64,000 nucleotides of DNA from Peromyscus leucopus. Taxonomy: Eukaryota > Chordata > Mammalia > Rodentia > Cricetidae. The position numbers and the translations under genes were made by a program. Shown here piece by piece: positions 1 through 10,060 of this stretch (the first letter of the stretch is position 1; each line of letters starts with the position of its first letter). The DNA lies in assembly GCF_004664715.2 (NCBI RefSeq), contig NC_051071.1, positions 36,267,530 through 36,331,529 of the forward strand. The letters run 5' to 3'. The notes under the pieces are model-generated. The model was not told the origin of the DNA and did not search any database. It worked only from the letters and a program-made list of their open reading frames with translations.

Positions 1-437
1 GAGAAAGGATAGGCAGGGCTGGCAGGCAGAGAGTATAGAAGAAGAAAACTGGGAGGAGAGATCTAGGAGCTAGCAGCCAGAGAAGGAGGAGGACTCGAGG
101 GGCCAGCAACCCAGCTACATAGCCATCCATGGAATAAGAAATAAAGAAAAATATTTAGGAATAGAAAGGTAAAAGCCCAGAGGCAAAAAAAGTAGTCAGG
201 ATAATTTAAAGTTAAGAAAAGCTGGTTAGGCATGTGAAGACGCCGGTAAGCCACGAGCCATGTGGCAAGGTATAGATTTATGGAAATGGATTAATTTAAG
301 CTATAAGAACAGTTAGCAAGAAGCCTGCCACATCCATACAGTTTGTAAATAATATAAGCGTCTGTGTGTTTATTTTATAAGTGGGCTGTCAGACTGCCTG
401 GGCTCGGCAGGACCCAGAGAGAAACTCTCCAGCTACA
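1..437 (+). repeat. ERV LTR fragment, cut by the window edge
   Basis: The stretch from about 230 to 437 matches the 3' half of the solo LTRs at 42431-42821 and 36277-36665: the same order of words such as ggcaaggtatagattta and aacagttagcaagaagcctg, ending in agctaca. The first 230 bases are purine-rich and resemble an LTR U3 region of a related family whose other half appears near 2795-2915. The 5' end lies outside the window. Orientation is plus, judged from the terminal CA at 437. Confidence 0.7.
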
Positions 438-582
438 AATGGCCACAAGAAGCCTGCAGCAGCCATACAGTTTGTAAGCAATATAAGTCTCTGCGTTTAC
501 TTGGTTGGGTCTGAGTGGCTGTTGGACTGGCGAGTGACAGAGATTTGTCCTGACTGTGGGTGGGCAAGGCAGGAAAACTCTA
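438..582 (+). repeat. Second, partial copy of the same LTR 3' half
   Basis: Directly after the terminal agctaca of the first LTR, the sequence restarts with the internal LTR words agaagcctgc, catacagtttgtaagcaata and gacagagatttgtcctgac, which also occur at 42690-42800. This is a partial tandem copy of the LTR 3' half, perhaps from LTR-LTR recombination or slippage. Confidence 0.65.
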
Positions 583-976
583 CAAGCAGGGAGAGAGAAA
601 CGGAGGAGGACCCACATGCACACTTGCTTTGCACAACTGACCTCAGTGGCTGTGATGAGTCCAGTTGCAGCTGCCAGGATCCTAACAGCCCATAGCTGGA
701 CAACTTCAATCTGGACTTCATCCTGCTCAACAAGAGGAGAGCAAGCTTAGGCTAGGGGAGTTCCTGTGGCTGACAGAGATGCTTACAGCTAGCTCCTTAT
801 ACTGTTTCTGATGTTCAACAACAGCAAAAAGCCTGACCACGTATCTTTGCCTTTGTTCTTTAAAAAAGTTCTAACAGGAAAGTGAACACATCTAACAACA
901 ATACCAAGAACTCTGTGGATTCTCCATGAGAGCCCCCTGTTTTCTGTACCAGATGTGGGGAGCTGGAAGGACATTC
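583..976. other. Unassigned stretch
   Basis: I recognise no gene or repeat here. The short open frames have no family resemblance that I can see. Confidence 0.4.
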
Positions 977-1051
977 CTAGTCTGCTGGCATCCTCATCCT
1001 CACCCGTCCCTGTGACCCGAAGGCTGGAGAGCAGAGCAGAGCACGGAATAC

Positions 1052-1281
1052 CTGGAAAAACACAATGACTTTGCCGGTGTCTTCGTTCACTGTCTGGATG
1101 GTGCCGCGGACGACAGCCGTGCCAACCGTTTTCCCTGTAACTTGGACCCTCCTGTTGACAGTGGCCACAGTCTGATTGCTGATGGAGAAGTGGATGATAG
1201 ACTGGGGCTGAGGGCCACCTTCAGACATGATCTGCAGTTTAAACACAGCCGGGAGCACCTCGAATGTGGGGAAGAAGTCAC
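1052..1281 (-). pseudogene. NUP210L-like exon, probably decayed or isolated
   Basis: The minus-strand reading frame carries MSEGGPQPQSIIHFSISNQT, then TVNEDTGKVIVFFQ. This is the bacterial-Ig-like (BIG2) segment typical of the lumenal domain of nuclear pore membrane glycoprotein 210 and its testis paralogue NUP210L. It looks closer to NUP210L from memory. Right after the CAG codon at 1054-1052 comes GTATTC, a plausible 5' splice donor at 1051-1050. The copy is therefore genomic, not a processed cDNA. The upstream part FEVLP runs into KLQIMSEGG with fewer residues between than I expect in the family, which suggests an internal deletion. A convincing polypyrimidine tract and acceptor are not obvious upstream, and no neighbouring exon is recognisable. 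It could be a real exon of a gene mostly outside the window, or a fragment duplicated and left to decay. The family call is firm; functional status is open. Confidence 0.7.
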
Positions 1282-1312
1282 ATCTCTTTTCCCAACATTT
1301 TTTTTTTTTCAA

Positions 1313-1560
1313 GCAACTTCACTTCTTCCTCCATTTCCTGGACAGCACATGCCATATCAACTCAAATGTGTGTCGAAGAAATATGTGCTGCAAATGACCC
1401 ACAGGACTCCAAGAGTATGGATGCCTCATGCATCATGGATCAGAGAACTTTCTTCTTTATTAGCCCCAGCTGTTCTGGGTATAGGAGAGGACAGGAGGTG
1501 TGTATGCATGGAAAATAGAAAGAGCAAATCATGTTTTCTGCTTTAAAAGTACCTATGTTG
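1313..1560. other. Unassigned stretch
   Basis: This is intron-like sequence beside the NUP210L-like exon. No repeat is recognised. Confidence 0.4.
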
Positions 1561-1778
1561 GGGTCTGGAGAGATGGCTCAGTGGTTAAGAGGACTGGCTG
1601 CCTTTCCAAAGGACCAGGTTCAGTTCTCAGCACCCACATGGCAGGCAGCTCACAACCCTCTGTAACTCCAGTTCCAGGGGACCTGATGCCCCCTTCTGGC
1701 ATCCTTGAGTATGGTATGTGGTACGCATACATAGACACAGGCCAAACACTCATACATATAAAATAAACTAAATCTCAG
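1561..1778 (+). mobile_element. B2 SINE
   Basis: It starts with the tRNA-derived B2 head (ggagagatggctcagtggtt), which contains the Pol III A box. A B-box region (ggttcagttctcagcaccca) follows, then the B2 body, and it ends in an A-rich tail with aataaa-like words. It is fairly well preserved and directly abuts a B1. Confidence 0.9.
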
Positions 1779-1940
1779 CAAGGCAGAGGTGGCACATGCC
1801 TTTAATCCCAGCACTTGGGAGTTAGAGGCAGGAGGATCTCTGTGAGTTTGAGGCCAGCCTGGTCTACAGAGCTAGTTCTAGGACAGCCAGGGATACACAG
1901 AGAAACCCTGTCTCAAAAAACAAAAACAAAAACAAACAAA
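1779..1940 (+). mobile_element. B1 SINE
   Basis: The 7SL-derived B1 core is clear (gcctttaatcccagcacttg, gaggccagcctggtctacag, aaaccctgtctc), followed by a (caaaaa)n tail to about 1940. Confidence 0.9.
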
Positions 1941-1984
1941 TCTCAACATTAAAAAATCATCTATATCATTGATATAGATTGACA

Positions 1985-2105
1985 TCGATTACCGGCATAC
2001 ACCCGTAATTCTAGGATTTGAAAGACCGAGGCTGGAGGGTGGTCAGGAGTTTGAGGCCAGCCTGGGCTACATAGCAAGGCCCTGTCTCAAGAAACCCCAA
2101 ACTAA
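1985..2105 (+). mobile_element. Diverged B1-like SINE
   Basis: It shows gtaattctagga, then gtttgaggccagcctgggct and ccctgtctcaagaaa. The order and spacing are those of B1 or proto-B1, but it is more diverged than the B1 just upstream. Confidence 0.7.
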
Positions 2106-2369
2106 AACTCCAAACAACCCATAAGAAAGATCACCTGTATCATGTTGGTTGCAATCAGTGTCGTTTTCTCAGGAACCAGTCTAAATGGAGGAAATACCTG
2201 GAGAGGACACAAAAGGACATCAGGGCCTTCTGTGTGTAACCTGAACTAAGGAAAGCTGTTCACTGTGCACACACAGGTAACACAGACATACGCACTGTGG
2301 TCTGACTATATTAGCCAACAATTCAATAGCGTCTAAGCAGCTTACTCTGCCTACCCATTAAGACTATAT

Positions 2370-2500
2370 TTATAAGGTAAAGGCACTTGCTACCAAGCCC
2401 GACAACCTGAGTTCGATTCCTCTGACCTCCACATACTGGCTGTGGCATTAGTGCCCCTCACACACAAAATAAATGAAGTAAATGTAAAAACATTAAGATT
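2370..2500 (+). mobile_element. B2/B3-like SINE relic
   Basis: The tRNA-derived signature aggcacttgctaccaagc, then cctgagttcgattcc (B-box-like), is followed by tgacctccaca and an A-rich end with aataaatgaa. Diverged. Confidence 0.6.
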
Positions 2501-2586
2501 ATACTTATAATATTTGAACATAAACTAGAGAAAACAATACCGCTCAGTCTCCGGTGTATACCACCCAGCTTCAAAAATGTAAAGAT

Positions 2587-2790
2587 AGGTGGGCTGAAGA
2601 GATGGCTCAGCCGTTAAGAGCACTGGCTGCTCTTCCAGAAGACCTGAGTTCAATTTCCAACATCCACATGACAGTTCACAACATGTCTGCAGCTCCAGAG
2701 GATCTGACACCCTCACACAGACATACATGCAGGCAAAACACCAGAATGGAATAAAAATAAATAAATAATGTAAAAGTAAAAAAATAAATA
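2587..2790 (+). mobile_element. B2 SINE
   Basis: It has the B2 head gaagagatggctcagccg, the B box cctgagttcaatttcc and an A-rich tail of repeated aataaataaa words. It lies immediately upstream of an LTR fragment. Confidence 0.88.
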
Positions 2791-3182
2791 AATAAAAGCT
2801 GGTTAGGAAATAAGCCAAGCTAATGCAGGGCATTCATAATTAAGAATAAAACTATGTGTGTGTGATTTATTTGGAAGCTGGGTGTTGGGCCCCCCAAAAG
2901 AGAAAAAACAAACAACAATATTCTTCTGGGGTCTTTGATGGAGTTGAAGACTAGATAGTCACAATTATAGTTTTTCTTAGTTACAATAAAAGATAAATTA
3001 GATATAAAACTTTAGACTTACAAAAACAGAATAGGTGATAGAATATTTTTTTTTAATTTTGCCAAATACAACTAGACTAGATATTGTAACTGTAATTCTT
3101 GCTTGATTACTGTTTTGTTATATATAATTTTACTATGTTAAAGTTAAAAACCTTCCTTTTTGATTAGACAGAATAGGGGAAG
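2791..3182 (+). mobile_element. LTR fragment followed by 3' internal ERV sequence
   Basis: Bases 2795-2915 (aagctggttaggaaataagc to ccccccaaaagag) look like the 3' part of a rodent LTR. The AT-rich stretch after that runs into the purine block gacagaataggggaag, which sits exactly against an LTR start at 3183. That purine block is a plausible polypurine tract priming plus-strand synthesis, so this is probably the 3' end of an ERV internal region. No coding is left. Confidence 0.5.
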
Positions 3183-3594
3183 TGCTGTGGGATGTTTTTC
3201 TGTGTGCTGTAAATATGTGTGGCTCCCATTGGATAATAAATAAAGCTGTTTGGACCTATGGCAAGAAAGCTTACAACCAGGCAGAAAATCAAAGCAGAGA
3301 TACAGAGGAGAAGAAGGGCAGAGTGGGGAAAGACGCCAGCCACCACCAAAGGAGCAACAAGATGGCAGTAGACAGGTAATGCCACGGCCACATGGCAATA
3401 TATATAAATTAATAGGAATGGGTCAATTTAAGATAAAATAGCTAGCTAGCAAGAAGCTGAAGCCACAGTCCATACAGTTTATCATTAATATTAAGCTTCT
3501 GAGTGATTATTTTATAAGCAGCTATGGGACCACAGGTAGGAGAAATTTGTCCCTACTGCTGAGCAAGGCAGGACAAGAGAAATTTCCATCCACA
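3183..3594 (+). mobile_element. ERV 3' LTR (TGCTGTGGG family variant)
   Basis: It begins TGCTGTGGGATG like the solo LTR at 42431. It contains aataaataaagctg near the expected polyadenylation region and the shared words tagctagcaagaag and catacagttt, and it ends catccaca. A matching 6-bp target duplication is not seen, as expected if only the 3' LTR of a longer element remains. Confidence 0.65.
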
Positions 3595-4129
3595 AATGAT
3601 AATCTTCCATATCTAAGGCTCTTAATTTGGTCACATCTGCAACATGGTTTTGCAACACAAGGTAACAGGACCAAAAGTGTCATCAAAGATAATGTGAATA
3701 TCACTGGGAGGATTTTCTTTCCAAGACACCACCCAATTCTCATATTGAGTACTAAGGCCACTATTAATGTTAATGAACGAAAGTGGGAAATGAAGCGAAG
3801 GACATTATAGTCCCTTGCAATGTAATATTATTCAATGATTAACAAAAAAGAACAAGCCACTGAGGCATATGAAAACATGAATGAACTGCAAAATAATTAC
3901 ATTTGGTGAAAAAAAAATGACACAGAAAAGCTGTATCCTGCACAATTTTATTTTAAAAACTATAAAAGCATCCAAATTCATCTGTAGGTATAGATGAAAC
4001 CCAATCATCAAATTAGAGGCAGTGCATAGAACAAGGAAATTTTGAGGTGATAGATATATTCATTTTCTCGATTATGGTGGTTGCCTCAGTGATGTGTGTG
4101 TGTGTGTGTGTGTAATGTTTATATTAACA
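3595..4129. other. Unassigned AT-rich stretch with a (TG)n run
   Basis: No gene was found. A short (TG)n microsatellite lies at about 4094-4113. Confidence 0.5.
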
Positions 4130-4463
4130 TATTACACATACATTAATACATTGTATTAATGATTAGCTCTCCCCTTGAGAACTCATGATTATTTTATATA
4201 AATGAGTACTTGACTGAAATACTGAGAATGCTCAATGAAAACAAAGAGGGCTATACTTCAACAGACAGGTTTAGGAAAGAACTTTCTGAACAGAACTCCA
4301 ATAACACAGGAACTTGCTCCAAGGTTCAACAAATAGCACTAAATGGAATTTGAAAATATCTCTACACAGCAAAGGAAGCTATAAATTGAGAAAACAACTC
4401 ACAGTAAGTCCTTACCAGACATTATCAGACATAGGGTTGATATTCATAAGTAACAAAGACCTG

Positions 4464-4465
<2 letters not shown>
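4130..4465 (+). mobile_element. Old L1 ORF2 C-terminal fragment
   Basis: Its words (tttaggaaagaactttctgaacagaactcc, split by drift, and gagaaaacaactcacagtaag) correspond to the ORF2 C-terminal region of L1. They match a second old L1 copy at 6115-6425. It is full of stops and ends at the following (AT)n tract. Confidence 0.55.

Positions 4466-4466
<1 letters not shown>

Positions 4467-4525
<59 letters not shown>
4467..4525. repeat. (AT)n microsatellite
   Basis: About 58 bases of uninterrupted AT repeat, followed by a short (TG)n. Self-complementary and able to extrude a cruciform. Confidence 0.95.
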
Positions 4526-4528
<3 letters not shown>

Positions 4529-5450
4529 GTGTGTGTATTCTTTATGTTTGCCAATGTTATATTTTATATCAAATAGACCATTATAAAGCTGCTTTCAAAA
4601 TATTTTTAGTAGAATCTAATGAACTTTTGAAAACATCACATCTCACTTGAGGAAGGCCCCAAATCAAGTAAATTATATGAACAGTCAGGTGGTTCACACA
4701 CCCCCAGAGAATTTTTAGTCCTTCCTTGTACTTTCCCCAATTTCTATCCAGTAGCCCCGTGGGATCTTCTCTATAACCCATTAGCAGAGGAAGTGAATAT
4801 CAAGCTATCTTTATGGATGGATTAGTGCAATAAGCCACACCAGCTGGAAGTAAATTGCTGCTGCATTATAAGGACATCTAGAAGTCTTCAAAAACAATAA
4901 TTAAGGAAAATTTCTTAATTGGGAAGAATTTCTAATGGTCTCAGGAATGGATTCACTGTGAGTCATTTAGCAGTGGCTAAAAATAAACAGGGAAATACTG
5001 ACATGATGTTAGGATATAGCTATGTGTGTGTTATATATAAGTTCACAAAAGGTGCCCCCTGTAAGCTCAGTGATTTTATAGAGAAGATGTCCTGCTGAAT
5101 ACAATATTCTGATTCCCTTTCTAGATATCCTACCACATTTCAGAAGATCAGGTACAATATGACTATGATTGAGTTGTGGACAGCGTATGTAGGACCCTCA
5201 TAAATGTAGGAAAAGAGTGTACATTAAGGGGCAAACTAAATTGATTTATTCTAAAACTGAAAGGGGACAAGATAAAAAAAACTAGTTGGTTATTTTTCAT
5301 TGTACATAAGACTTTAATGCTTCGGTATTTGAGTCTATCGAAGTTAACTCTGATTCGCCGAATTCCCAAGGTGCTCATTGGATCATGCTTCTGATTTTCC
5401 ACTTCCTGTGCTTCACTTTGGAGAATAGTTGCTCACAACTTTAGGAGACG
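4526..5450. other. Unassigned stretch
   Basis: AT-rich sequence with no recognisable gene or repeat. Confidence 0.4.
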
Positions 5451-5747
5451 TGTTGGAGCCCACTAGATTTCCTAGTGGCTGTACCCAGCAGGACTGCATA
5501 GGAGATTGATTGGACCACAGACCTGGGTACCAGGTACCTGTAACTAGCAAGAGGGAGGTCTTTAGCTTCATCCCTTGGCATTGTTATGAATAGACCTTTG
5601 GAAGAATGTCCCGGGCCAAGGGATAAGGATCCTATAAGGAGTCTATCCTGTGTTTTCTGTTTCTCTCTTCTCTATTTCTAACTAAGCCTCTTATTCCTCA
5701 TTCCTCAAGAGTTCGTGGGGTAAATAAGTGTGGGGGCTGGTCTCCCA
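5451..5747 (+). repeat. LTR-like block
   Basis: It begins tgttggagcccact and ends ggggctggtctccca (TG...CA). Inside are TATA-like ggatcctataaggag and pyrimidine-rich ctctcttctc downstream, an LTR-like arrangement. No clean target duplication was found, so the exact ends and family are uncertain. Confidence 0.45.
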
Positions 5748-6109
5748 TGGAGATGACAAAAGCTATGACATAATTAAGCTATGACTGAGAAGCAAGATAT
5801 ATTTGCTCCTGGAAGGAATGAGTCAGATAAAATCCATGAAGACATCCTCAAACTTTTTTTTAAGTTAAATGTCAGATTGCAGATCTATGTACTCCTTTTG
5901 AAAATTGGCAGGTACAATATTTACGTGGACTACTAAAGTCTTAAATACCCCAAACGATTATTTCTTATCTTGAAATCTTTCAAATTTTTGCATCAAATAA
6001 AAAAAATCAAGGCTACATGGTTTTTTCTCCACAGAAATGTGTTTAGCCAATGTGTCAATAATTGTGTTTGCTTTAAATTTAACTTGTGATTTTAGTTTCA
6101 TTGGAAAGC
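5748..6109. other. Unassigned stretch
   Basis: No gene or repeat recognised. Confidence 0.4.
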
Positions 6110-6749
6110 TGTTATATTATTTTACTACATTATACTGATGAATTGGTCTTCCCCTTGAAGACCTACAATTAACTCATTTAGATGAATGTGTAACTGAAAT
6201 CATGAGAATTCTCAATGCAAACAAAGGAGATATTCTTTAATAGACAGGTTTAGGAAAGAAACTTTCAAAACCGAGCTCCAATAGCACAGATTCAACAAAT
6301 GGGAATATATAAAATCTGAAGTTTCTACACAGAGAAAAGAAAGCTGTTAATAGAGAAAACAGCCCACAGCATGGGGGCAAATCTTTACCAGATATTGTCA
6401 GAAATGGGGGTAAAACCCATAATTAATAACTGCTAAAAATTAAATATCATATAAGCAAACCCTCTAAGCAACAAGCTCACTGATGAAATGAATAGTTATC
6501 AAAAAAGAAAATAAAAACAACTGGCCAGTAAATAATTTTTTAAACATTCAACATCCCCTGTCATCATGGTAATGAAATTAAAAACTGCTTTGAAATACAC
6601 CCATTCAGAATGTTTATCATCAAGTGACAACAAAAAATGGCAAGCATGTGGGGGGAAAAATCCTTACTCACTCTGATAGGCATAAAAACTAGTATAGCTA
6701 TCATGAAAATCGGTATGCTTGTTTCTCAATAAATTAAAACTAGAATTAC

Positions 6750-6892
6750 CAGCCAGTTGGTGGTGGCACAAGTCTTTAATCCCAGCACTCGGAAGGCAGA
6801 GGCAGGCGAATTTCGGTGAGTTTGAGGTCAGCCTGAGCTTCAGAGTGAGATCCAGGAAAGGCACAAAACCACACAGAGAAACCCTATCTCGG

Positions 6893-6895
<3 letters not shown>
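6750..6895 (+). mobile_element. B1 SINE, cricetid-like
   Basis: It has gtctttaatcccagcactcg, gtgagtttgaggtcagcctg and the right end ccaggaaaggcacaaaacca, a B1 form typical of cricetid rodents. Its tail has become the following (AT)n. Confidence 0.88.

Positions 6896-6949
<54 letters not shown>
6896..6949. repeat. (AT)n microsatellite
   Basis: About 54 bases of AT repeat grown from the B1 tail. Confidence 0.95.
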
Positions 6950-6951
<2 letters not shown>

Positions 6952-7599
6952 AACAAAACTTGAATTACCATCAGATTCAACTACAGTACTTCTGGAAATT
7001 TCTCAAAGGACCCTTTGTCCTACCATAGAGATATTTGAACATCCATATTTACTGTTCTATTCATGAGAGCAAGAAAAAGGAACTGGCAAAAATGCTTACA
7101 AACAAATGAAAATGTAATACTTATACACAATGGACTTTTAATCAGTTGTAAAGAAAAAAATAAATTATGAACCTTTTTGGGAAATTTGATAAATCTAGAA
7201 AGTGTTATATTAGGTAAGGTTACCCAAACCTAGGAAGACAAAGAACACATTCTTTCTCATATGTAGATCTTAGCCTAGAATTTACAAATTATGTATAAAA
7301 TAGGTCTATATGTAACTAAAGCCTAAAAAAAACTAGAAAAGAGACAAGAGAGGGGGAAAAAAACAGGAAATGAGGAAGGGTTCTGGGGAAAAGGATGCTG
7401 AGTACATGAAAGAAGAAAAGACAGAACCTACAAGGCGATGGATCGGGAGGCAGGTGTTGGAAATGTAGGGGAAGGAGGACCTATCAAAACACTTCAAAAT
7501 TTCATAGTAATAACCTAGTATCAGTGTAACTATTAAAACATTTTATAGAATAAATAAATCATTGAATCCACTAAAAATGCTTAATCTTTTATGCCAGTT

Positions 7600-8390
7600 T
7601 CATCATGAAATAGTGGCACAAATTTTGTTTCTGAACCATGAAAGACTTCATAAAATGTCACAAATTATAAAATTTTTACACCATTTGGTGTTGACTTAGC
7701 AATCTTCTAAAAGGTAAATGATACCATAGTCAGCATTAAAGCTTTGAAAGGGTTCCTGGAATTCTTAAGAATTTAATCCCTTGGCTCTTGTGAAATTTAT
7801 GGTCTTGGTGATGATTACCATTATGGTATCCACTTTAATGTTTTTCTGTGCATAAAATATCTGGATATGCTATGAAATGATACTTCATTAAATATGTGCC
7901 TTACCTACCATGAAAGCAATGTCACTTCAACATATTTCCAGTGCATTGTTTAAATCTCTTGATATACTTGTGTCTTTCAATAGCATATAAGAATCCCTTT
8001 CTTCCGTGGCATTGTATTAGCCATCAACACATAGAGCAAATATGGCAAAATGAGCCATGTTTGTAAGATCAGGATTGTCATCCATTAACAAAACATACAA
8101 TTTAAAATAAGCATCTCTTCTCCCCAAATTGCTTTTGATAGAATTTGCAGTTTTTCATTTTGGCTAGCTGTGACCTGATGAGGCAAATCTATTATAGAAA
8201 TACCCTTCTTCTATTCATGGCATATTGTATCTACCATCCTAACCTCACCATCCAACAAGGACTTTAACTTTTACTGTGAAGCATGTAGCTACATAATTAG
8301 CTTTTACAAAAGAAGTTGTCTGAGTTTTAACTTCAAAGGAAAAATTTTGTTGTAGAGAAGACTGACTTCCTTTTGTTTGTTTTGTTTTCC
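7600..8390 (-). pseudogene. Broken hAT-type (ZBED/Charlie-like) transposase-domain sequence
   Basis: Read on the minus strand across several frames, blocks appear in the order expected for the hAT transposase core found in ZBED/FAM200/SCAND3-type genes and Charlie elements. Near the start is TSFVKANYVAT (about 8310). Then comes LPHQVTASQ-like sequence (about 8180), MDDNPDLTNMAHFAIFALCV (about 8085-8030, the place of the usual 'DESTD..nmAQL' block) and NFTRAKGLNS (about 7790). At least four frame breaks and several stops make it non-coding. It could be a dead DNA transposon or a processed copy of a domesticated hAT gene. No terminal inverted repeats, 8-bp duplication or poly(A) were identified. 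The resemblance is by eye from memory. Confidence 0.55.
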
Positions 8391-9410
8391 AGTTTAGCTG
8401 TTTTGTCTTTATTGCCACAGCCCTTAATGCACAGTGAATTTTGTATTATGATTTTTAGTACAATGCCCTCAAATTATACAAATAAAGAGAATATAATTTA
8501 TATTATATGTGTGTGTTTATTTGGTGTAACATTGTGACAAGAATTGTCATCTACAAAGCTCATGCTTGGGGAATCTGCAGTCAGGTCAGAGAGAGAGAGA
8601 GAGAGAGAGATCTCACAATGTTTTAAGTAAATTTATGGTATTGCCTTGGTCAGCATGCATAGTTATCTGGGGACGTATGTTGCTTGCACACTGTGTTTTG
8701 ATGATGTTGGGCATTCCTGATCTAGACTAGAAAAACAACTCTCGAGTTCTGAGGCACAGCAGATGTGGATGGTGTAGACTGTGCTTCATTTTTCTCTTGA
8801 AATCCAAGGCATCCTCTTCCCCTGGTACCCATCCTAGACTGAAACCATTCATTTCATTAACCTCTAGCTGCAGAGATTTAGTAAAGAGCTGGTATCAGCT
8901 AAGATTTAGAAGGCAGCAGAAGCGTTGCAAAAGCATTTACTCCTCTCCTTCTTTCACAATAAGGTCATGGACTGACATGAAAGTTGAAGGAGATGCAGAA
9001 CACATGTATGTAAAGCATTCAGAAGATTGCTATGTAGTGCAATGATACTTCTTCATTTTCATTTTCTAGAAAAGAAATTTCCTTTCATGTAAATGACTTA
9101 CTGTTTTCGGTATCCTAAGGAAAAACATATGATCTACTTAAAAGGAGCTAATTGCAGTTAGTGAAAGGGCAATTTACAATATGTGGTCAGAGATTAAAAA
9201 AAAATTATGAGAGACCAAGAAGCATTCATGTACTGGTAATAGTAGAAAGACATGATTAAATCCTGGGGCCAACAGAGAGGATACTACAAAAACCCCACCA
9301 CTAATTCCATGAAAACTGACACCAGTTAAGGGTGACAAACCAGCACTTTTATTGGCACATAGATTATTAGAAAGAATAGGTTATGCCTCTATCTAGCATC
9401 TGTCTGTCTA
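8391..9410. other. Unassigned stretch with an (AG)n run
   Basis: No gene recognised. An (AG)n run of about 22 bases lies at 8589-8610. The 82-codon open frame at 8797-9045 has no visible family features. Confidence 0.4.

Positions 9411-9461
<51 letters not shown>
9411..9461. repeat. (CTAT)n microsatellite
   Basis: About twelve tetranucleotide units. Similar tctatctacct words lie on the far side of the chimeric insertion (14404-14416), so the insertion landed inside or beside this pyrimidine-rich microsatellite. Confidence 0.92.
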
Positions 9462-9482
9462 ATCTACGTATTTCTAGATCTA

Positions 9483-9494
9483 TCTACCTGTCTT

Positions 9495-9497
<3 letters not shown>
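9483..9497. repeat. Target-site duplication, left copy
   Basis: The 15-base word tctacctgtctttct here is repeated exactly at 14393-14407. It borders the poly(T) tract, that is, the 3' poly(A) end of a minus-strand insertion. The last base may belong to the T tract. Confidence 0.85.

Positions 9498-9539
<42 letters not shown>
9497..9539 (-). repeat. Poly(A) tail of the chimeric insertion
   Basis: Forty-three T residues on the plus strand, read as a poly(A) tail on the minus strand, directly beside the target duplication. Confidence 0.95.
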
Positions 9540-9552
9540 CCATCACAGGCAA

Positions 9553-9558
9553 TTTATT
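9553..9558 (-). promoter_or_regulatory. Polyadenylation signal AATAAA
   Basis: AATAAA on the minus strand lies 13 bases before the poly(A) tract, the normal spacing for a cellular mRNA 3' end. Confidence 0.85.
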
Positions 9559-9759
9559 TTGTTCTATTCATTCACAGTTCATACAGAAAATACTTGGAAA
9601 CATTTCCATATAATGTCTGACACAGAAATCATCAAATAGAAGTATACAATGTTGACAGGAGGCAGTACATTTATAATTTATAACCCCAAATGTATTTATA
9701 AATTAGAAATGGAAAGATCTACAAATGAAATTATGAAGGTTCACCAAAGTCATTTAATC

Positions 9760-10060
9760 TGTCAGTTTCTCATTCATTTTTATGTCTTAATAATATTCTA
9801 TTGTATGAATAAGCCACATTTTATTTCTCTCCATTATTTGATAGCTATTTGAGTTGTTTTAACTTTTTTACTATTAGCAACACACTGCTGTAAACTTTCA
9901 TGTACATGTTTCATAGGTGCACATTTTCAGTAGTTTGAGGATTTATTCCTAAGGGTAGAATTGTTGAGTAACAGAGTAACAATGTTTTGCATTTTGACCA
10001 ACCACCAAACTGTTTTGCCAAAGTGGCACACCATTTTACAATCTCACCAAATCCTTGTTT
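9760..10060 (-). repeat. Ancient L1 ORF2-end fragment carried in the 3' UTR
   Basis: The plus strand reads tgtatgaataagccacattt, then tagaattgttgagtaac and ccaaagtggcacaccatttt. These are antisense of the L1 region in which old mammalian L1s encode the ORF2 C terminus, so the L1 sense strand is minus, the same as the transcript. It was probably already part of the source mRNA. Confidence 0.55.

Larger units (their letters stand above)
6110..7560 (+). mobile_element. Old L1 3' fragment, interrupted by a B1
   Basis: The 5' part matches L1 ORF2 C-terminal coding (for example agagaaaacagcccacagc and atctttaccagatattgtca). It then passes through degenerate ORF2 end sequence into a purine-rich 3' UTR (about 7330-7480) and ends with tagaataaataaatc. 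Many stops. A B1 and an (AT)n tract at about 6750-6949 split it. Confidence 0.65.

Noticed and set aside
4130..6425. Apparent segmental duplication between 4130-4465 and 6115-6425
   Set aside because: Both stretches fit the same ORF2 C-terminal region of old L1 copies, so two separate L1 fragments explain the similarity.
9413..9461. Tandem tetranucleotide considered as a CRISPR-like array
   Set aside because: No spacers; plain microsatellite in mammalian DNA.
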